A DNA stretch of 64,000 bases from an uncultured Lachnospiraceae bacterium (GTDB lineage: Bacteria > Bacillota > Clostridia > Lachnospirales > Lachnospiraceae): contig ONDV01000019.1 of assembly GCA_900316665.1 (NCBI GenBank), forward strand, positions 1 through 64,000, read 5' to 3'. The notes beneath the pieces were generated by a model that saw only the letters and a list, made by a program, of their open reading frames with translations, was not told where the DNA came from and did not search any database. Positions within the stretch are counted from its first letter, which is position 1, and every line of letters begins with the position of its first letter. Positions 1-8,807 of this stretch are shown one piece after another. Both the position numbers and the translations under genes were made by a program.

Positions 1-117
1 CAACGAAGATGATCCATGTTAATTGATGCAAGCGCATTTAAAGTGCAAACTTCGTTTGCTTGCGCTTGCACTTGTAACATCACTTCGTGATGTTACATTG
101 AATGTGGGAAGTTTTAG
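1..117. repeat. Right end of a palindromic repeat element carrying one 79-bp hairpin module (site R1)
   Basis: The window opens inside an element. Bases 1-20 match the inner end of the long palindromic family (compare 5880-5894 and 26516-26535). Bases 21-99 are one copy of the 79-bp module found in tandem at 53981-54138. Bases 104-117 are the terminal sequence GTGGGAAGTTTTAG, the inverse of the left ends at 5687 and 26167. So the hairpin module sits just inside the terminal repeat. No reading frame with a ribosome site is present. It lies downstream of the DUF1275 gene. Confidence 0.8.
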
Positions 118-126
118 ATCCTTACA

Positions 127-846
127 TCAAAGTTCATCAGAACCACGTCTTAAGTTCTGAGGACCCTCGGTAAACGGCTCATGTTCTTCTCGCTTCAGAC
201 TGCCGGATAAAAACCATATGAGGAGAGCGAAAACAACAGGCACGATTTCCATTCGAATAGATTCAATTCCGATAAGCCGGTTCATATATCCGGCATAGAA
301 TGCTCCGAAATAGAACGAGATCACAGTGAGAGTATAGAACCTGCCCTGACTAAACGACCGGTGCTTTTTGGTCCTGGCAAAATCCATCCAGCCGTAAAGC
401 GCCTGCCGGCAGTTATTGGAGCAGAAGATGGTGGAACAGTTGAACCCGTCAGCTCCTGAGAACACGCCCCATTGGAATCCCGTCATGAAAAATACAGGCC
501 AAAGTGCCTCGATATTATCGATGGTTTTCGGAATAGCGCCGGCGATGAATATGCATGCGGCTTCGACGCCCCAGCAGATGATCTCGATCTTTTGAGACCT
601 TACTTTTTCCTTCATTGAATGCGTGATAGCAAGACCTGACATGAAGAGAATAAATGCGATGATACGGCAGAAGACGTTATACCATGATTCTCCCAGTACT
701 ATATGAGCTACGAGTTCGGTGAGGTTCGCTGTTTGAGCCTGTCCGAAATTGCCCCGCATCATTATGGAATATATGGCGGTGCCGCCTCCTAAAAATGCCA
801 TTATCATATGTAGTATCATATTGCGTTTCCGGCGAATGAATTTCAT
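127..846 (-). CDS. DUF1275 (YoaK-like) integral membrane protein
   Basis: A 239-residue membrane protein. I see about six hydrophobic segments (roughly residues 9-27, 57-75, 86-106, 112-130, 172-195, 200-216). The stretch QAQTANLTELV near the N-terminus and GFQWGVFSG followed by the Asn/Cys-rich STIFCSNNC are typical of DUF1275/YoaK proteins, whose function is not established. The start is the ATG at 846, with GAGG about 8 bases upstream on the minus strand. It is divergent from the next gene and stands alone; repeat R1 lies just beyond its 3' end. Family assignment is from remembered motif patterns; transport or any other activity is not claimed. Confidence 0.7.
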   Translation of the reverse strand: MKFIRRKRNMILHMIMAFLGGGTAIYSIMMRGNFGQAQTANLTELVAHIVLGESWYNVFCRIIAFILFMSGLAITHSMKEKVRSQKIEIICWGVEAACIFIAGAIPKTIDNIEALWPVFFMTGFQWGVFSGADGFNCSTIFCSNNCRQALYGWMDFARTKKHRSFSQGRFYTLTVISFYFGAFYAGYMNRLIGIESIRMEIVPVVFALLIWFLSGSLKREEHEPFTEGPQNLRRGSDEL

Positions 847-1020
847 GGAAATACCTCAATTCGAAAAATCACTTGAACAACCCGGTTATAGTATCATAAA
901 ATCATTTTTATTTGTTGGATTATTACGATTGTATGAGATTTTGTTCCCGCTGACGGAGCGGCTGATTTCTTTCATATTTCCTGTTTAGAAAAAATTAATT
1001 TATTTTTTATTGCCTTTTAA

Positions 1021-1049
1021 TTGAATGTGACTATTTCTGAAGGTATGAT
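1021..1049 (+). promoter_or_regulatory. Promoter for the DUF5688-like gene
   Basis: TTGAAT (1021-1026), 17-base spacer, TATGAT (1044-1049): a good housekeeping sigma match. The expected transcript start is near 1056, about 39 bases before the preferred ATG at 1095. The rest of 847-1020 is AT-rich with nothing else recognisable. Confidence 0.6.
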
Positions 1050-1094
1050 TGCCCCACGCAAAGCATCTTAATGACCCTTTTGGAAAGGCAACAC

Positions 1095-1973
1095 ATGACA
1101 TATCAGGAATTTAAAGAAGAGACAAGAGACGCATTAATAAATGACTTCCCCGAGTCAAACATCAGCTTCAGGACACGCCTTATGAATAATGATAAGGAGA
1201 TCGATTCTGTAGACGTATCATTTGAATCTGGGATCACGAATCTGATTTATCCCGAATATTATTTCAGCAGGATGAATGATGAGGGAATGTCATTCGGTGA
1301 GATTTATTCTCATATGAAGTCTGACCTCGTGAAGAGACTGGATTTTGAAGGAAAGGGAGCTCATATCCTTTCAGATTACAGTATGATAAGAGACAGGATC
1401 GTTTATGAGCTTGTAGGGCTTGATTCGAATAATGAGAGACTAAAAGATCTGCCTCATAAGAATTTTCTGGATATGGCACTGGTTTTTCGGGTGCTTTTAT
1501 CTGAATCCGATCCACGTCTTTATATGACGGTCACGAATGCGCATGCCATGAAATGGAATGTCACATCGGATGACCTTATGAATGACGCGAGGAAGAACAC
1601 GAGAAAGCTGCTTCCTGAAGTGATAAGCAGAATAGAGGATATAATAGGACCTGTTCCGGGCGGAGGAGAGGAATGTCCGAAGCTCTATGTCCTGACCAAT
1701 AACAGAGGTCTGCAGGGAGCATGCTGCATGATCTATGACAATGTGCTTATGCGTTTTTCTGAAGAAGTGGGTTCTGATGTAATTATATTGCCATCATCTG
1801 TCCATGAAGTTATTCTGGTGCCGCGAAGTGATGATTTTTCCTGCAGCGAACTGAATGACATGATAGTATCCGTAAATACGACAGAACTTAAATCAGAGGA
1901 TGTGCTGTCGGATCACGCCTACATATATTTAAGGACTGATAATACAATAAGAGATATGTCTTATATAGCCTGA
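1095..1973 (+). CDS. DUF5688 family protein, function unknown
   Basis: A soluble 292-residue protein with no signal peptide or membrane segment. It begins MTYQEFKEE and contains LYVLTNNRGLQGA and IILPSSVHEVIL near the C-terminus, a pattern I associate with DUF5688, a family common in Lachnospiraceae and without known function. An ATG at 1071 is also in frame, but the ATG at 1095 has GGAAAGG six bases before it and gives the family-like N-terminus, so I use it. It has its own promoter and is followed 80 bases later by the next transcription unit. Nothing in the sequence points to a biochemical activity. Confidence 0.65.
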   Translation: MTYQEFKEETRDALINDFPESNISFRTRLMNNDKEIDSVDVSFESGITNLIYPEYYFSRMNDEGMSFGEIYSHMKSDLVKRLDFEGKGAHILSDYSMIRDRIVYELVGLDSNNERLKDLPHKNFLDMALVFRVLLSESDPRLYMTVTNAHAMKWNVTSDDLMNDARKNTRKLLPEVISRIEDIIGPVPGGGEECPKLYVLTNNRGLQGACCMIYDNVLMRFSEEVGSDVIILPSSVHEVILVPRSDDFSCSELNDMIVSVNTTELKSEDVLSDHAYIYLRTDNTIRDMSYIA

Positions 1974-1985
1974 CTCCTGTCTATG

Positions 1986-2015
1986 TTGCATGATTTGCCG
2001 TCTGAGTGTTATAAT
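1986..2015 (+). promoter_or_regulatory. Promoter of the small membrane protein-queH-argH operon
   Basis: TTGCAT (1986-1991), 18-base spacer and a perfect TATAAT (2010-2015) preceded by an extended -10 TG (2007-2008). Expected start near 2022, giving a short leader before the ATG at 2053. The same TG-n-TATAAT arrangement is seen at the 6S RNA promoter. Confidence 0.65.
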
Positions 2016-2052
2016 TCGTCCGAGACATTGCATTTTTTAAGAGGTATTTCAG

Positions 2053-2394
2053 ATGGCATCAGGAAAAGTTAAGGTTAATGAAAGTGTGCGTGCTGCCAGA
2101 TTGAATTTAGCAGCAATTATTATGTATGCGGTCTTATGCATTGTGATGGTTTCAGTAAGCATATTTGCGCTGAAGATACCCTCATTTGCAGCATGCTCGA
2201 TAATTATTCTTGAGACGGTGCTGGTGGCTCTTCTTAAGAAGACGCCGCTCTTTGTTCATATCCTTATTATCGCAGTTGAGATCGCTTCCGGCGTCTATGT
2301 GAAGAAGACGGCATTTATTATTCTGATGGCGGCTGTCTATGTGGCTTGCCTTGTGATCTCTATGATCTGGACCAGAGAAGGCGAAAAAAATTGA
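2053..2394 (+). CDS. Small integral membrane protein, unknown function
   Basis: A 113-residue protein made mostly of three to four hydrophobic segments (about residues 20-40, 44-62, 66-80, 88-106) with a basic N-terminus and a short charged tail. I do not recognise the family. Its stop codon overlaps the TTG start of queH in a TTGA arrangement, so the two are likely translationally coupled. It is the first gene of a unit reading on into queH and argH, with a clear promoter just upstream. No catalytic or binding motif is visible. Confidence 0.65.
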   Translation: MASGKVKVNESVRAARLNLAAIIMYAVLCIVMVSVSIFALKIPSFAACSIIILETVLVALLKKTPLFVHILIIAVEIASGVYVKKTAFIILMAAVYVACLVISMIWTREGEKN

Positions 2395-3032
2395 ATCGCC
2401 GTAATTATCAGAAAGAGCTTGATGAAATAATAGAGACGGTCTGCTCCTGCGGAGTAAGACCGGCTCTGTTTTTGCATAGCTGCTGTGCTCCGTGCTCCAG
2501 CTATGTCCTGTCTTATCTTTCAAAATATTTTCGAATTACGGATTTTTATTACAATCCGAATATTGCTCCGCATAAAGAATACATAAAACGTTCTGATGAA
2601 CTGAAGAGACTTATTCATGATATGGGGCTTTCCGATTCTGTAGAATTTATCGAAGGAAGATATGATAATGATTCCTATATGGAGGCAGTGCGCGGCCTTG
2701 AAAATGAGCCCGAGGGCGGCAGCCGCTGCAGGGTCTGCTTCAGACTAAGGCTTGAGGAGGCTGCCAGGATGGCTTCGGAGGGCGGATATGATTATTTCAC
2801 TACGACTCTTACCATAAGTCCCATGAAAGATCCGGTGGTTTTAAATGACATCGGAGAGGAGATGGGAGAAAAATACAAGGTCAGATGGCTTCCGTCTGAA
2901 TTCAGAAAAAGAGGAGGCTTTCAGAGATCGATAGAACTGTCAAGGCAGTATGATCTCTACCGGCAGAATTACTGCGGATGCGTATTTTCGCGGCGCGATG
3001 AGAACCGTAAATTGCAAGAAGAAGGAGTATGA
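2391..3032 (+). CDS. queH: Epoxyqueuosine reductase QueH
   Basis: A 213-residue member of the QueH (former DUF208) family, which performs the last step of queuosine synthesis by reducing epoxyqueuosine in tRNA. Family hallmarks visible: the SCCAPCSSY cluster at about residues 30-38, a second pair CRVC near 110, YNPNIAP after the first cluster, TTTLTISP in the middle, and a C-terminal NYCGC. These cysteines are expected to bind metal and an iron-sulfur cluster. An upstream ATG (2346) exists, but the TTG at 2391 gives the usual MNRRNYQKEL-type start, follows GAGAAGG, and overlaps the previous stop. argH starts two bases after its stop. queA, the enzyme before it in the pathway, is at 33397-34440, in another transcription unit. 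Confidence 0.9.
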   Translation: MNRRNYQKELDEIIETVCSCGVRPALFLHSCCAPCSSYVLSYLSKYFRITDFYYNPNIAPHKEYIKRSDELKRLIHDMGLSDSVEFIEGRYDNDSYMEAVRGLENEPEGGSRCRVCFRLRLEEAARMASEGGYDYFTTTLTISPMKDPVVLNDIGEEMGEKYKVRWLPSEFRKRGGFQRSIELSRQYDLYRQNYCGCVFSRRDENRKLQEEGV

Positions 3033-3033
3033 C

Positions 3034-4443
3034 ATGGCACAGTTATGGGGAGGCAGATTCCAGAAAAAGACCGACGAGAAGGTCTACGAATTCAATGCCT
3101 CGATCAGATTTGACAAGAGACTTCTGCACGAGGATATAGAAGGATCCAAGGCGCATGTTAAAATGCTTGCCAGGCAGGATATCATTAGCGAAGAAGACAG
3201 GGATCAGATCCTTTGCGGGCTTGATTCGATCGAGCAGGATGTGGGAAAGGGCACTCTTAAGATCACGGACGAATATGAGGATGTACATTCCTTTGTTGAA
3301 GCAAATCTGACTGACAGGATCGGAGAGCCGGGGAAAAGGCTCCATACCGGACGTTCCAGGAACGACCAGGTCGCTCTTGACATGAGACTCTATGTAAGAT
3401 CCAGGATCGAGGACACAGACGCTCTCCTGCGGCATCTTCTGGAGACGATTCTCCATATCATGGAAGAAAATACAGACACGATCATGCCTGGATTTACCCA
3501 TCTTCAGAAGGCGCAGCCTGTTACTCTCGCCCATCACATGGGAGCTTATTTTGAGATGTTCAGACGCGACAGATCAAGACTTTATGACATACATGAGAGA
3601 ATGAATTACTGCCCGCTTGGATCAGGAGCTCTTGCCGGGACCACTTATCCTCTTGACAGAGATTATACGGCTGAACTTCTGGGTTTCTACGGTCCTACCG
3701 TAAATTCAATGGACGGCGTGTCCGACAGGGATTATCTGATCGAATATATTTCGGCTCTGTCGATCATCATGATGCACTTGTCCCGTTTTTCAGAGGAAAT
3801 CATCATCTGGAATACAAATGAATACAGATTTATTGAGATCGATGATGCCTTCTCCACAGGCAGCTCTATTATGCCGCAGAAGAAAAATCCTGATATAGCA
3901 GAGCTTGTACGCGGAAAGACAGGAAGAGTATACGGGGCTCTTGTCCAGATCCTTACAACCATGAAGGGACTTCCTCTTGCATACAACAAGGATATGCAGG
4001 AAGACAAGGAGATGGCTTTTGACGCAATGGATACCGGAGACAGCTGCATAGATCTCTTTGACGGAATGTTATCTACTCTTAAATTCAATAAGGACAGGAT
4101 GCTTGATTCGGCACGACACGGATACACAAATGCGACCGATGCAGCTGATTATCTGGTCAGAAAAGGCATACCCTTCCGTGATGCTCACGGAATAATCGGC
4201 CGTGTAGTCTTATATGGCATTGAGAATAAAAAGCCAATAGACGAGATGACCATAGACGAGCTGAGACAGTTTTCGGATGCTTTTGACGAAGACATCTACG
4301 ATGCCGTCTCCATGAAGACATGCGTAGACAAACGTCTGACCACCGGGGCTCCGGGAGCTGATGCTATGAAGGAGGAAATCAGTCTCTCCAAAGATTATCT
4401 TAATAATACTCCGGCGCTGATTCATGAAAAAGAATTGAAATAA
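3034..4443 (+). CDS. argH: Argininosuccinate lyase
   Basis: A 469-residue enzyme of the fumarase/aspartase superfamily that splits argininosuccinate into arginine and fumarate, the last step of arginine synthesis. It has the N-terminal LWGGRF, the TGRSRNDQVALD segment, and the superfamily signature GSSIMPQKKNPD at about residues 276-287, which carries the catalytic serine loop. The length is normal. The start at 3034 (MAQLWGGRF) follows AAGAAGGAG; longer in-frame starts inside queH are not needed. No argG or other arginine gene is nearby, so argH travels with queH in this operon. Confidence 0.95.
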   Translation: MAQLWGGRFQKKTDEKVYEFNASIRFDKRLLHEDIEGSKAHVKMLARQDIISEEDRDQILCGLDSIEQDVGKGTLKITDEYEDVHSFVEANLTDRIGEPGKRLHTGRSRNDQVALDMRLYVRSRIEDTDALLRHLLETILHIMEENTDTIMPGFTHLQKAQPVTLAHHMGAYFEMFRRDRSRLYDIHERMNYCPLGSGALAGTTYPLDRDYTAELLGFYGPTVNSMDGVSDRDYLIEYISALSIIMMHLSRFSEEIIIWNTNEYRFIEIDDAFSTGSSIMPQKKNPDIAELVRGKTGRVYGALVQILTTMKGLPLAYNKDMQEDKEMAFDAMDTGDSCIDLFDGMLSTLKFNKDRMLDSARHGYTNATDAADYLVRKGIPFRDAHGIIGRVVLYGIENKKPIDEMTIDELRQFSDAFDEDIYDAVSMKTCVDKRLTTGAPGADAMKEEISLSKDYLNNTPALIHEKELK

Positions 4444-4456
4444 TAAGGATTTGCTA

Positions 4457-4485
4457 TTGAAAAACAAAAAGCAATCCTATATAGT
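4457..4485 (+). promoter_or_regulatory. Promoter of asd
   Basis: TTGAAA (4457-4462), exactly 17 bases, TATAGT (4480-4485). It lies just after argH and about 90 bases before the asd start, so asd can be transcribed independently of argH. Confidence 0.65.
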
Positions 4486-4574
4486 AGTGGATGTAGCAAA
4501 GACATATGTCCGCGTACGAGAGACAAACTGACGGACATTCTGCCGGTTAGAAAACATGAAAAAAGGAGTTAGTG

Positions 4575-5660
4575 ATGAGTGAAAAGTTAAGAGTCGGTGT
4601 ACTTGGAGCGACAGGAATGGTTGGCCAGCGTTTTATTACGCTTCTGGAGAATCATCCCTGGTTCGAGGTAACGACTGTGGCGGCAAGCCCGAGCAGCGCG
4701 GGAAAGACATACGCGGAGGCTGTCGAAGGTCGTTGGAAGATGGAGACACCGGTTCCTGCAGGAGTGAAAGATCTCGTACTCAAGAATGTAAATGAGGTCG
4801 AGAAGGTGGCAGCTGATGTGGATTTTGTTTTTTCGGCTGTAAATATGTCAAAGGACGAAATCAGAGCAATTGAAGAGGCATATGCCAAGACAGAGACTCC
4901 TGTAGTATCAAATAACAGCGCTCACCGCTGGACACCTGATGTGCCTATGGTAATTCCGGAAATAAATCCCGGTCATACAGACGTGATCCCTTTCCAGAGA
5001 AAGAGACTCGGAACAACCAGAGGTTTTGTGGCAGTAAAGCCGAATTGCTCCATACAGAGTTATACTCCGGCCCTGTCCGCATGGCTTGATTTCAAGCCTT
5101 ATGAGGCTGTTGTATCCACATATCAGGCTATCTCCGGCGCCGGCAAGACATTCAAGGACTGGCCGGAAATGGAAGGAAACATCATTCCTTTCATATCGGG
5201 AGAAGAAGAAAAGTCTGAAAAGGAACCTTTAAGAATCTGGGGAGAAGTCAAAAACGGAGTAATCGAGCCTGCTGACTTTATAAAGATCACATCCCAGTGC
5301 ATCCGCGTTCCCATCCTCTATGGTCACACGGCTACTGTATTTGTAAATTTCCGTGAGAAGCCGACAAAGGAAGAATTAATAAAGAAGCTTGAGGAATTCA
5401 GCGGAGTGCCGCAGGAACTTCATCTTCCCAGCGCTCCGGAGCATTTCATCAGATATATGACAGAGGATGACAGACCTCAGGTAAGACTTGATGTAAATTA
5501 TGAGCGTGGAATGGGAGTCACAATAGGACGTCTTAGAGAGGACAGTCTTTTTGACTGGAAGTTTGTGGGACTTTCTCACAACACAGCCCGCGGAGCTGCC
5601 GGCGGCGGAGTACTTTTCGCCGAGCTTCTGAAGGCGCAGGGTTATATTGAGAAGAAGTAA
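4575..5660 (+). CDS. asd: Aspartate-semialdehyde dehydrogenase
   Basis: A 361-residue enzyme that reduces aspartyl phosphate to aspartate semialdehyde, the branch point to lysine/diaminopimelate, threonine and methionine. It begins with a Rossmann motif GATGMVGQRF (about residues 11-20), has the active cysteine in PNCSIQ at about residue 158, and ISGAGKTF further on. The overall pattern resembles the longer archaeal/fungal-like subgroup more than the E. coli type. I use the ATG at 4575, seven bases after AAAGGAG, rather than the GTG one codon earlier. It stands alone between its promoter and repeat R2. It supplies substrate to the pathway of thrC at 24156. Confidence 0.92.
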   Translation: MSEKLRVGVLGATGMVGQRFITLLENHPWFEVTTVAASPSSAGKTYAEAVEGRWKMETPVPAGVKDLVLKNVNEVEKVAADVDFVFSAVNMSKDEIRAIEEAYAKTETPVVSNNSAHRWTPDVPMVIPEINPGHTDVIPFQRKRLGTTRGFVAVKPNCSIQSYTPALSAWLDFKPYEAVVSTYQAISGAGKTFKDWPEMEGNIIPFISGEEEKSEKEPLRIWGEVKNGVIEPADFIKITSQCIRVPILYGHTATVFVNFREKPTKEELIKKLEEFSGVPQELHLPSAPEHFIRYMTEDDRPQVRLDVNYERGMGVTIGRLREDSLFDWKFVGLSHNTARGAAGGGVLFAELLKAQGYIEKK

Positions 5661-5686
5661 TGTTTTTCATTTAATTAATGATCTAA

Positions 5687-5909
5687 CTAAAACTTCCCAC
5701 ATTAATAATGAAAATCTTCGTTGCAAGGATTCAATTAAGCCATGAGATGCACAGATGGTGGCGAGCATTGTGTTTTTCGTTGTGAGCGAGCACGCTAGCT
5801 GCGGCTCGGTTGACAATCGTTCAAGCAGAAATGCTGCCACCACTGTGACATCTCTTGGCAAAAAGTGAATGAATCCTTGCAACGAAGATGATCCAGTGGG
5901 AAGTTTTAA
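5687..5909. repeat. Palindromic repeat element with full terminal inverted repeats (site R2)
   Basis: A 223-bp element bounded by CTAAAACTTCCCAC (5687-5700) and its inverse (5896-5909, last base differing). Inside, the 18 bases at 5716-5733 are perfectly inverted at 5870-5887, and 5739-5762 pairs with 5835-5858 with about two differences. The roughly 72-bp centre is the left core of the larger element at 26167; the right core is missing, so this is an internally deleted copy. It fills the space between asd and topB and contains no plausible gene. Confidence 0.88.
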
Positions 5910-5963
5910 TGTATTCATGCGGAGCCGGCTCATGGGTTCCGCTATTTTTTCGGACGGTGATGA

Positions 5964-8120
5964 ATGGGAAAGAGTCTGTTTCTGGCGGAGAAGCCTAGTG
6001 TCGCGCGGTCGTTCGCCGGAGTTTTCAGTGAAAAATTTAATCAAAAATCCGGCTATATGGAGTCAGAAAGCGTCATTGTGACTTGGTGTGTAGGCCACCT
6101 CGTAGGTCTCTCCGATCCTTCGGCATACGGCGAGGAATATAAGAAATGGCTAATGGATACTCTTCCGATGATACCGGCTACCTGGAAATACCATGTGATA
6201 GAGTCATCAGAAAAACAGTTCGATGTGGTAAAAAATCTTCTGAACCGGGATGATGTGGATACTATCTATGTATGCACCGACTCGGGACGTGAAGGTGAAT
6301 ATATCTATCGCCTGGTCAGGCAGGAAGCCCATGTGACAGGCAAGAACGAAAAGCGTGTATGGATAGATTCACAGACTGAGGACGAGATGAAACGGGGAAT
6401 CAGGGAGGCAAAGGATATAAGCGCCTATGATAACCTGGCAGCCTCGGCTTACCTCAGAGCCAGAGAGGACTGGCTGATGGGAATGAATTTTTCCAGACTG
6501 CTTACGCTTCGTTTCGGAAACGGCATGGCTTCTTTTCTCCATCAAAGGTATGCAGTGATTGCCGTAGGCCGCGTGATGACCTGTGTTCTCGGAATGGTCG
6601 TAAAGAGAGAGAGGGAGATAAGAGATTTTAAAAAAACTCCATTCTACCGGGTAGTCGCAGAAAAGGCAGGAATGTCGGCTGAATGGAAGGCGGTTGAAGG
6701 AACAAAATTTTATAAGTCGCCTCTTCTTTATAAGGAAAACGGCTTCAAGACTGAAAAGGACGCCGGCGTTCTTATAGAAAATATCTATGGTGACAAGGAG
6801 AAGGCCAATCTTAATGAAAGCAAAAACACTTCCTCTGCCATTGACGGGAAAGTGGTTTCGGTTTCAAAGAAGACTGAGAAGAAGAACCCGCCCCTACTTT
6901 ACAATCTGGCAGAGATCCAGAATGACTGCTCGAAGATGTTCAAGATCAGTCCTGACAGGACGCTTGAGATCATACAGGAACTGTACGAAAAGCGGCTTGT
7001 GACCTATCCGAGAACTGACGCGAGAGTATTGTCAAGCGCGGTGGCGCAGGAGATATATAAGAATATCAAAGGTCTCACCGGCATAGCTTCTGTAAAGGCT
7101 GAAGCTGATTTTATCCTTGAAAAGGGACTCTGGAAGGGAATAGCCAGATCCAGATATACGGACGATAAGAAAATCACCGACCACTATGCCATAATCCCTA
7201 CCGGACAGGGATTAAGCGCTATAAAATCACTTGGCAAATTGCAGCTGAATACATACGAGATGATAGTAAGGCGCTTTCTCGCCATATTTCTTCCGCCTGC
7301 TTTATACAGTAAACTGAATATGCAGATAGAAGTAAACGGTGAGATGTTTTTTCTTAACGATAAGACTCTTAAGGATCCGGGATATCTTCGCGTCATGGAT
7401 TATTCTTTTACCAAATCAAAAAAGGATGATGGAGCTGCCGGAGATGTTGATTTTGACAAGATAAGAGGCAGTACCGTGACTTTTGACCATCTCGGCGTAA
7501 GAGAGGGATCCACATCGCCTCCCAAGAGATATAATTCAGGGTCGATGATCCTTGCCATGGAGAACGCCGGAGAGCTGATAGAAGATGAATCGCTGAGAGA
7601 ACAGATAAAATCGACAGGGATAGGGACTTCGGCGACAAGAGCCGGAATCCTGAAAAAGCTCTTTGATAAAAAATATCTTGATCTCAATAAAAAGACACAG
7701 ATAATCACTCCTACTCTGACCGGAGAAATTATTTATGATATAGTGAGGATGTCGATAGGCTCGCTCTTGAACCCGGCTCTTACGGCAAGCTGGGAGAAAG
7801 GCCTTCAGTACGTAGCTGACGGTCAGGTGACTGAAGATGAATATATGGAGAAGCTTACTGATTTTATTACTTCTCATTCCGACAAGGTAAAGAACATGAA
7901 TATGCCGGTTCCCTTGTCGGCGATACTTAGAAGAGATGCTTCATTCTATCCTGCGGCTTTGAAGACCGGGCAGCAAGGTATGAGAAAGCAGACGAAGAAG
8001 GCAGCTGCCGGCAAAAAGGCAGCTGCCGGAAAAAAGAAAGAAGCAGGTGAAAAGGCAGATGCCGGAAATAAGGCAGATGCCGGAAATAAGGCAGATGCCG
8101 GGAAAAAGGCAGAAGAATAA
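5964..8120 (+). CDS. topB: DNA topoisomerase III (type IA)
   Basis: A 718-residue type IA topoisomerase that relaxes and decatenates DNA by cutting one strand. It has the TOPRIM start SLFLAEKPSVA (Glu near residue 9), the acidic TDSGREGEY motif around residue 106, and the catalytic tyrosine in TYPRTD at residue 348. There is no zinc-finger region. After residue about 672 the protein turns into a Lys/Ala/Gly/Glu-rich tail with repeats of KAAAG and KADAGN, probably disordered. The SD is weak (GGTG). It starts about 55 bases after repeat R2. The next gene begins 12 bases after its stop with a good SD, so they are probably co-transcribed. Confidence 0.9.
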   Translation: MGKSLFLAEKPSVARSFAGVFSEKFNQKSGYMESESVIVTWCVGHLVGLSDPSAYGEEYKKWLMDTLPMIPATWKYHVIESSEKQFDVVKNLLNRDDVDTIYVCTDSGREGEYIYRLVRQEAHVTGKNEKRVWIDSQTEDEMKRGIREAKDISAYDNLAASAYLRAREDWLMGMNFSRLLTLRFGNGMASFLHQRYAVIAVGRVMTCVLGMVVKREREIRDFKKTPFYRVVAEKAGMSAEWKAVEGTKFYKSPLLYKENGFKTEKDAGVLIENIYGDKEKANLNESKNTSSAIDGKVVSVSKKTEKKNPPLLYNLAEIQNDCSKMFKISPDRTLEIIQELYEKRLVTYPRTDARVLSSAVAQEIYKNIKGLTGIASVKAEADFILEKGLWKGIARSRYTDDKKITDHYAIIPTGQGLSAIKSLGKLQLNTYEMIVRRFLAIFLPPALYSKLNMQIEVNGEMFFLNDKTLKDPGYLRVMDYSFTKSKKDDGAAGDVDFDKIRGSTVTFDHLGVREGSTSPPKRYNSGSMILAMENAGELIEDESLREQIKSTGIGTSATRAGILKKLFDKKYLDLNKKTQIITPTLTGEIIYDIVRMSIGSLLNPALTASWEKGLQYVADGQVTEDEYMEKLTDFITSHSDKVKNMNMPVPLSAILRRDASFYPAALKTGQQGMRKQTKKAAAGKKAAAGKKKEAGEKADAGNKADAGNKADAGKKAEE
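7985..8117 (+). repeat. Coding tandem repeats in the TopB tail
   Basis: The end of topB is built of short in-frame repeats. The last part, about 8052-8105, is three near-identical 18-bp units encoding KADAGN, preceded by two units of KAAAGK. Slippage-prone repeats like this often vary in number between strains. Confidence 0.75.
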
Positions 8121-8132
8121 AGGAGACCAATA

Positions 8133-8807
8133 ATGGAAGAATGCAAGATCAAAAATATGTATGACCTGGATCAGACGATCGCAAAGGAACTTTTCTACGG
8201 AAAGACTTATCCCTGGGAGGTGCTGCCCTTTATCGGGGATTTTTTGAAGGAACTTGGCGAGAAGCTAGATCCGGACATCTACGAGAAGCGGGGAGAAAAT
8301 ATATGGATCGCAAAATCAGCCCGTATCTATGATGCCGCGAACATCTGCGGATCCTGTATCATCGGCGAGAATACGGAAGTGAGACCCGGAGCCTTTATCA
8401 GAGGAAACGCCATAGTGGGTTCTGACTGTGTTGTCGGAAATTCGACTGAGCTTAAAAATGTCATTCTCTTTAATCATGTCCAGGTTCCTCATTATAATTA
8501 CGTTGGTGATTCGGTGCTTGGATATTATTCGCATATGGGAGCAGGTTCGATCACATCGAATGTGAAATCGGACAAGACTCTTGTTGTCGTGAAGGACAAG
8601 AACGAGGGAGAGGAGATCGCCACCGGCTTGAAGAAATTCGGTGCTATGCTCGGAGATCATGTGGAAGTGGGCTGCAATTCCGTAATGAATCCGGGGACGG
8701 TGATCTGCCCCGGAACTAATGTATATCCTCTGTCTTCTGTCAGAGGAGTGATTCCAGCAAATCATATATTTAAAAATAAAGACGAGATTGTTGAGAAGAA
8801 GTTATAA
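8133..8807 (+). CDS. Left-handed beta-helix (hexapeptide) protein, putative sugar-1-phosphate acyltransferase-like
   Basis: A 224-residue protein. After an N-terminal helical region with TYPWEVLPFIGDF (about residues 27-39), residues 65-200 carry the isoleucine/valine-spaced hexapeptide pattern of a left-handed beta helix (IGENTEVRPGAFI, GAGSITSNVK). This resembles the acetyltransferase half of GlmU and bacterial UDP-sugar pyrophosphorylase-like proteins, but no nucleotidyltransferase domain is present. Substrate cannot be read from the sequence. The start is the ATG after AAAGGAG, 12 bases after topB. The sequence is followed by an AT-rich 20-bp palindrome. Confidence 0.7.
   Translation: MEECKIKNMYDLDQTIAKELFYGKTYPWEVLPFIGDFLKELGEKLDPDIYEKRGENIWIAKSARIYDAANICGSCIIGENTEVRPGAFIRGNAIVGSDCVVGNSTELKNVILFNHVQVPHYNYVGDSVLGYYSHMGAGSITSNVKSDKTLVVVKDKNEGEEIATGLKKFGAMLGDHVEVGCNSVMNPGTVICPGTNVYPLSSVRGVIPANHIFKNKDEIVEKKL

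Noticed and set aside
5667..6044. A minus-strand open frame through repeat R2 that shares peptides with a minus-strand frame at 26123-26401, suggestive of a transposase family.
   Set aside because: The similarity only reflects the shared repeat DNA. Neither frame has a ribosome site or recognisable domain, and both run across palindromic arms with different flanking extensions.
8316..8765. Long open frame antisense to the beta-helix gene, and similar antisense frames over many genes.
   Set aside because: They mirror the codon pattern of the real genes, have no ribosome sites and no recognisable domains.
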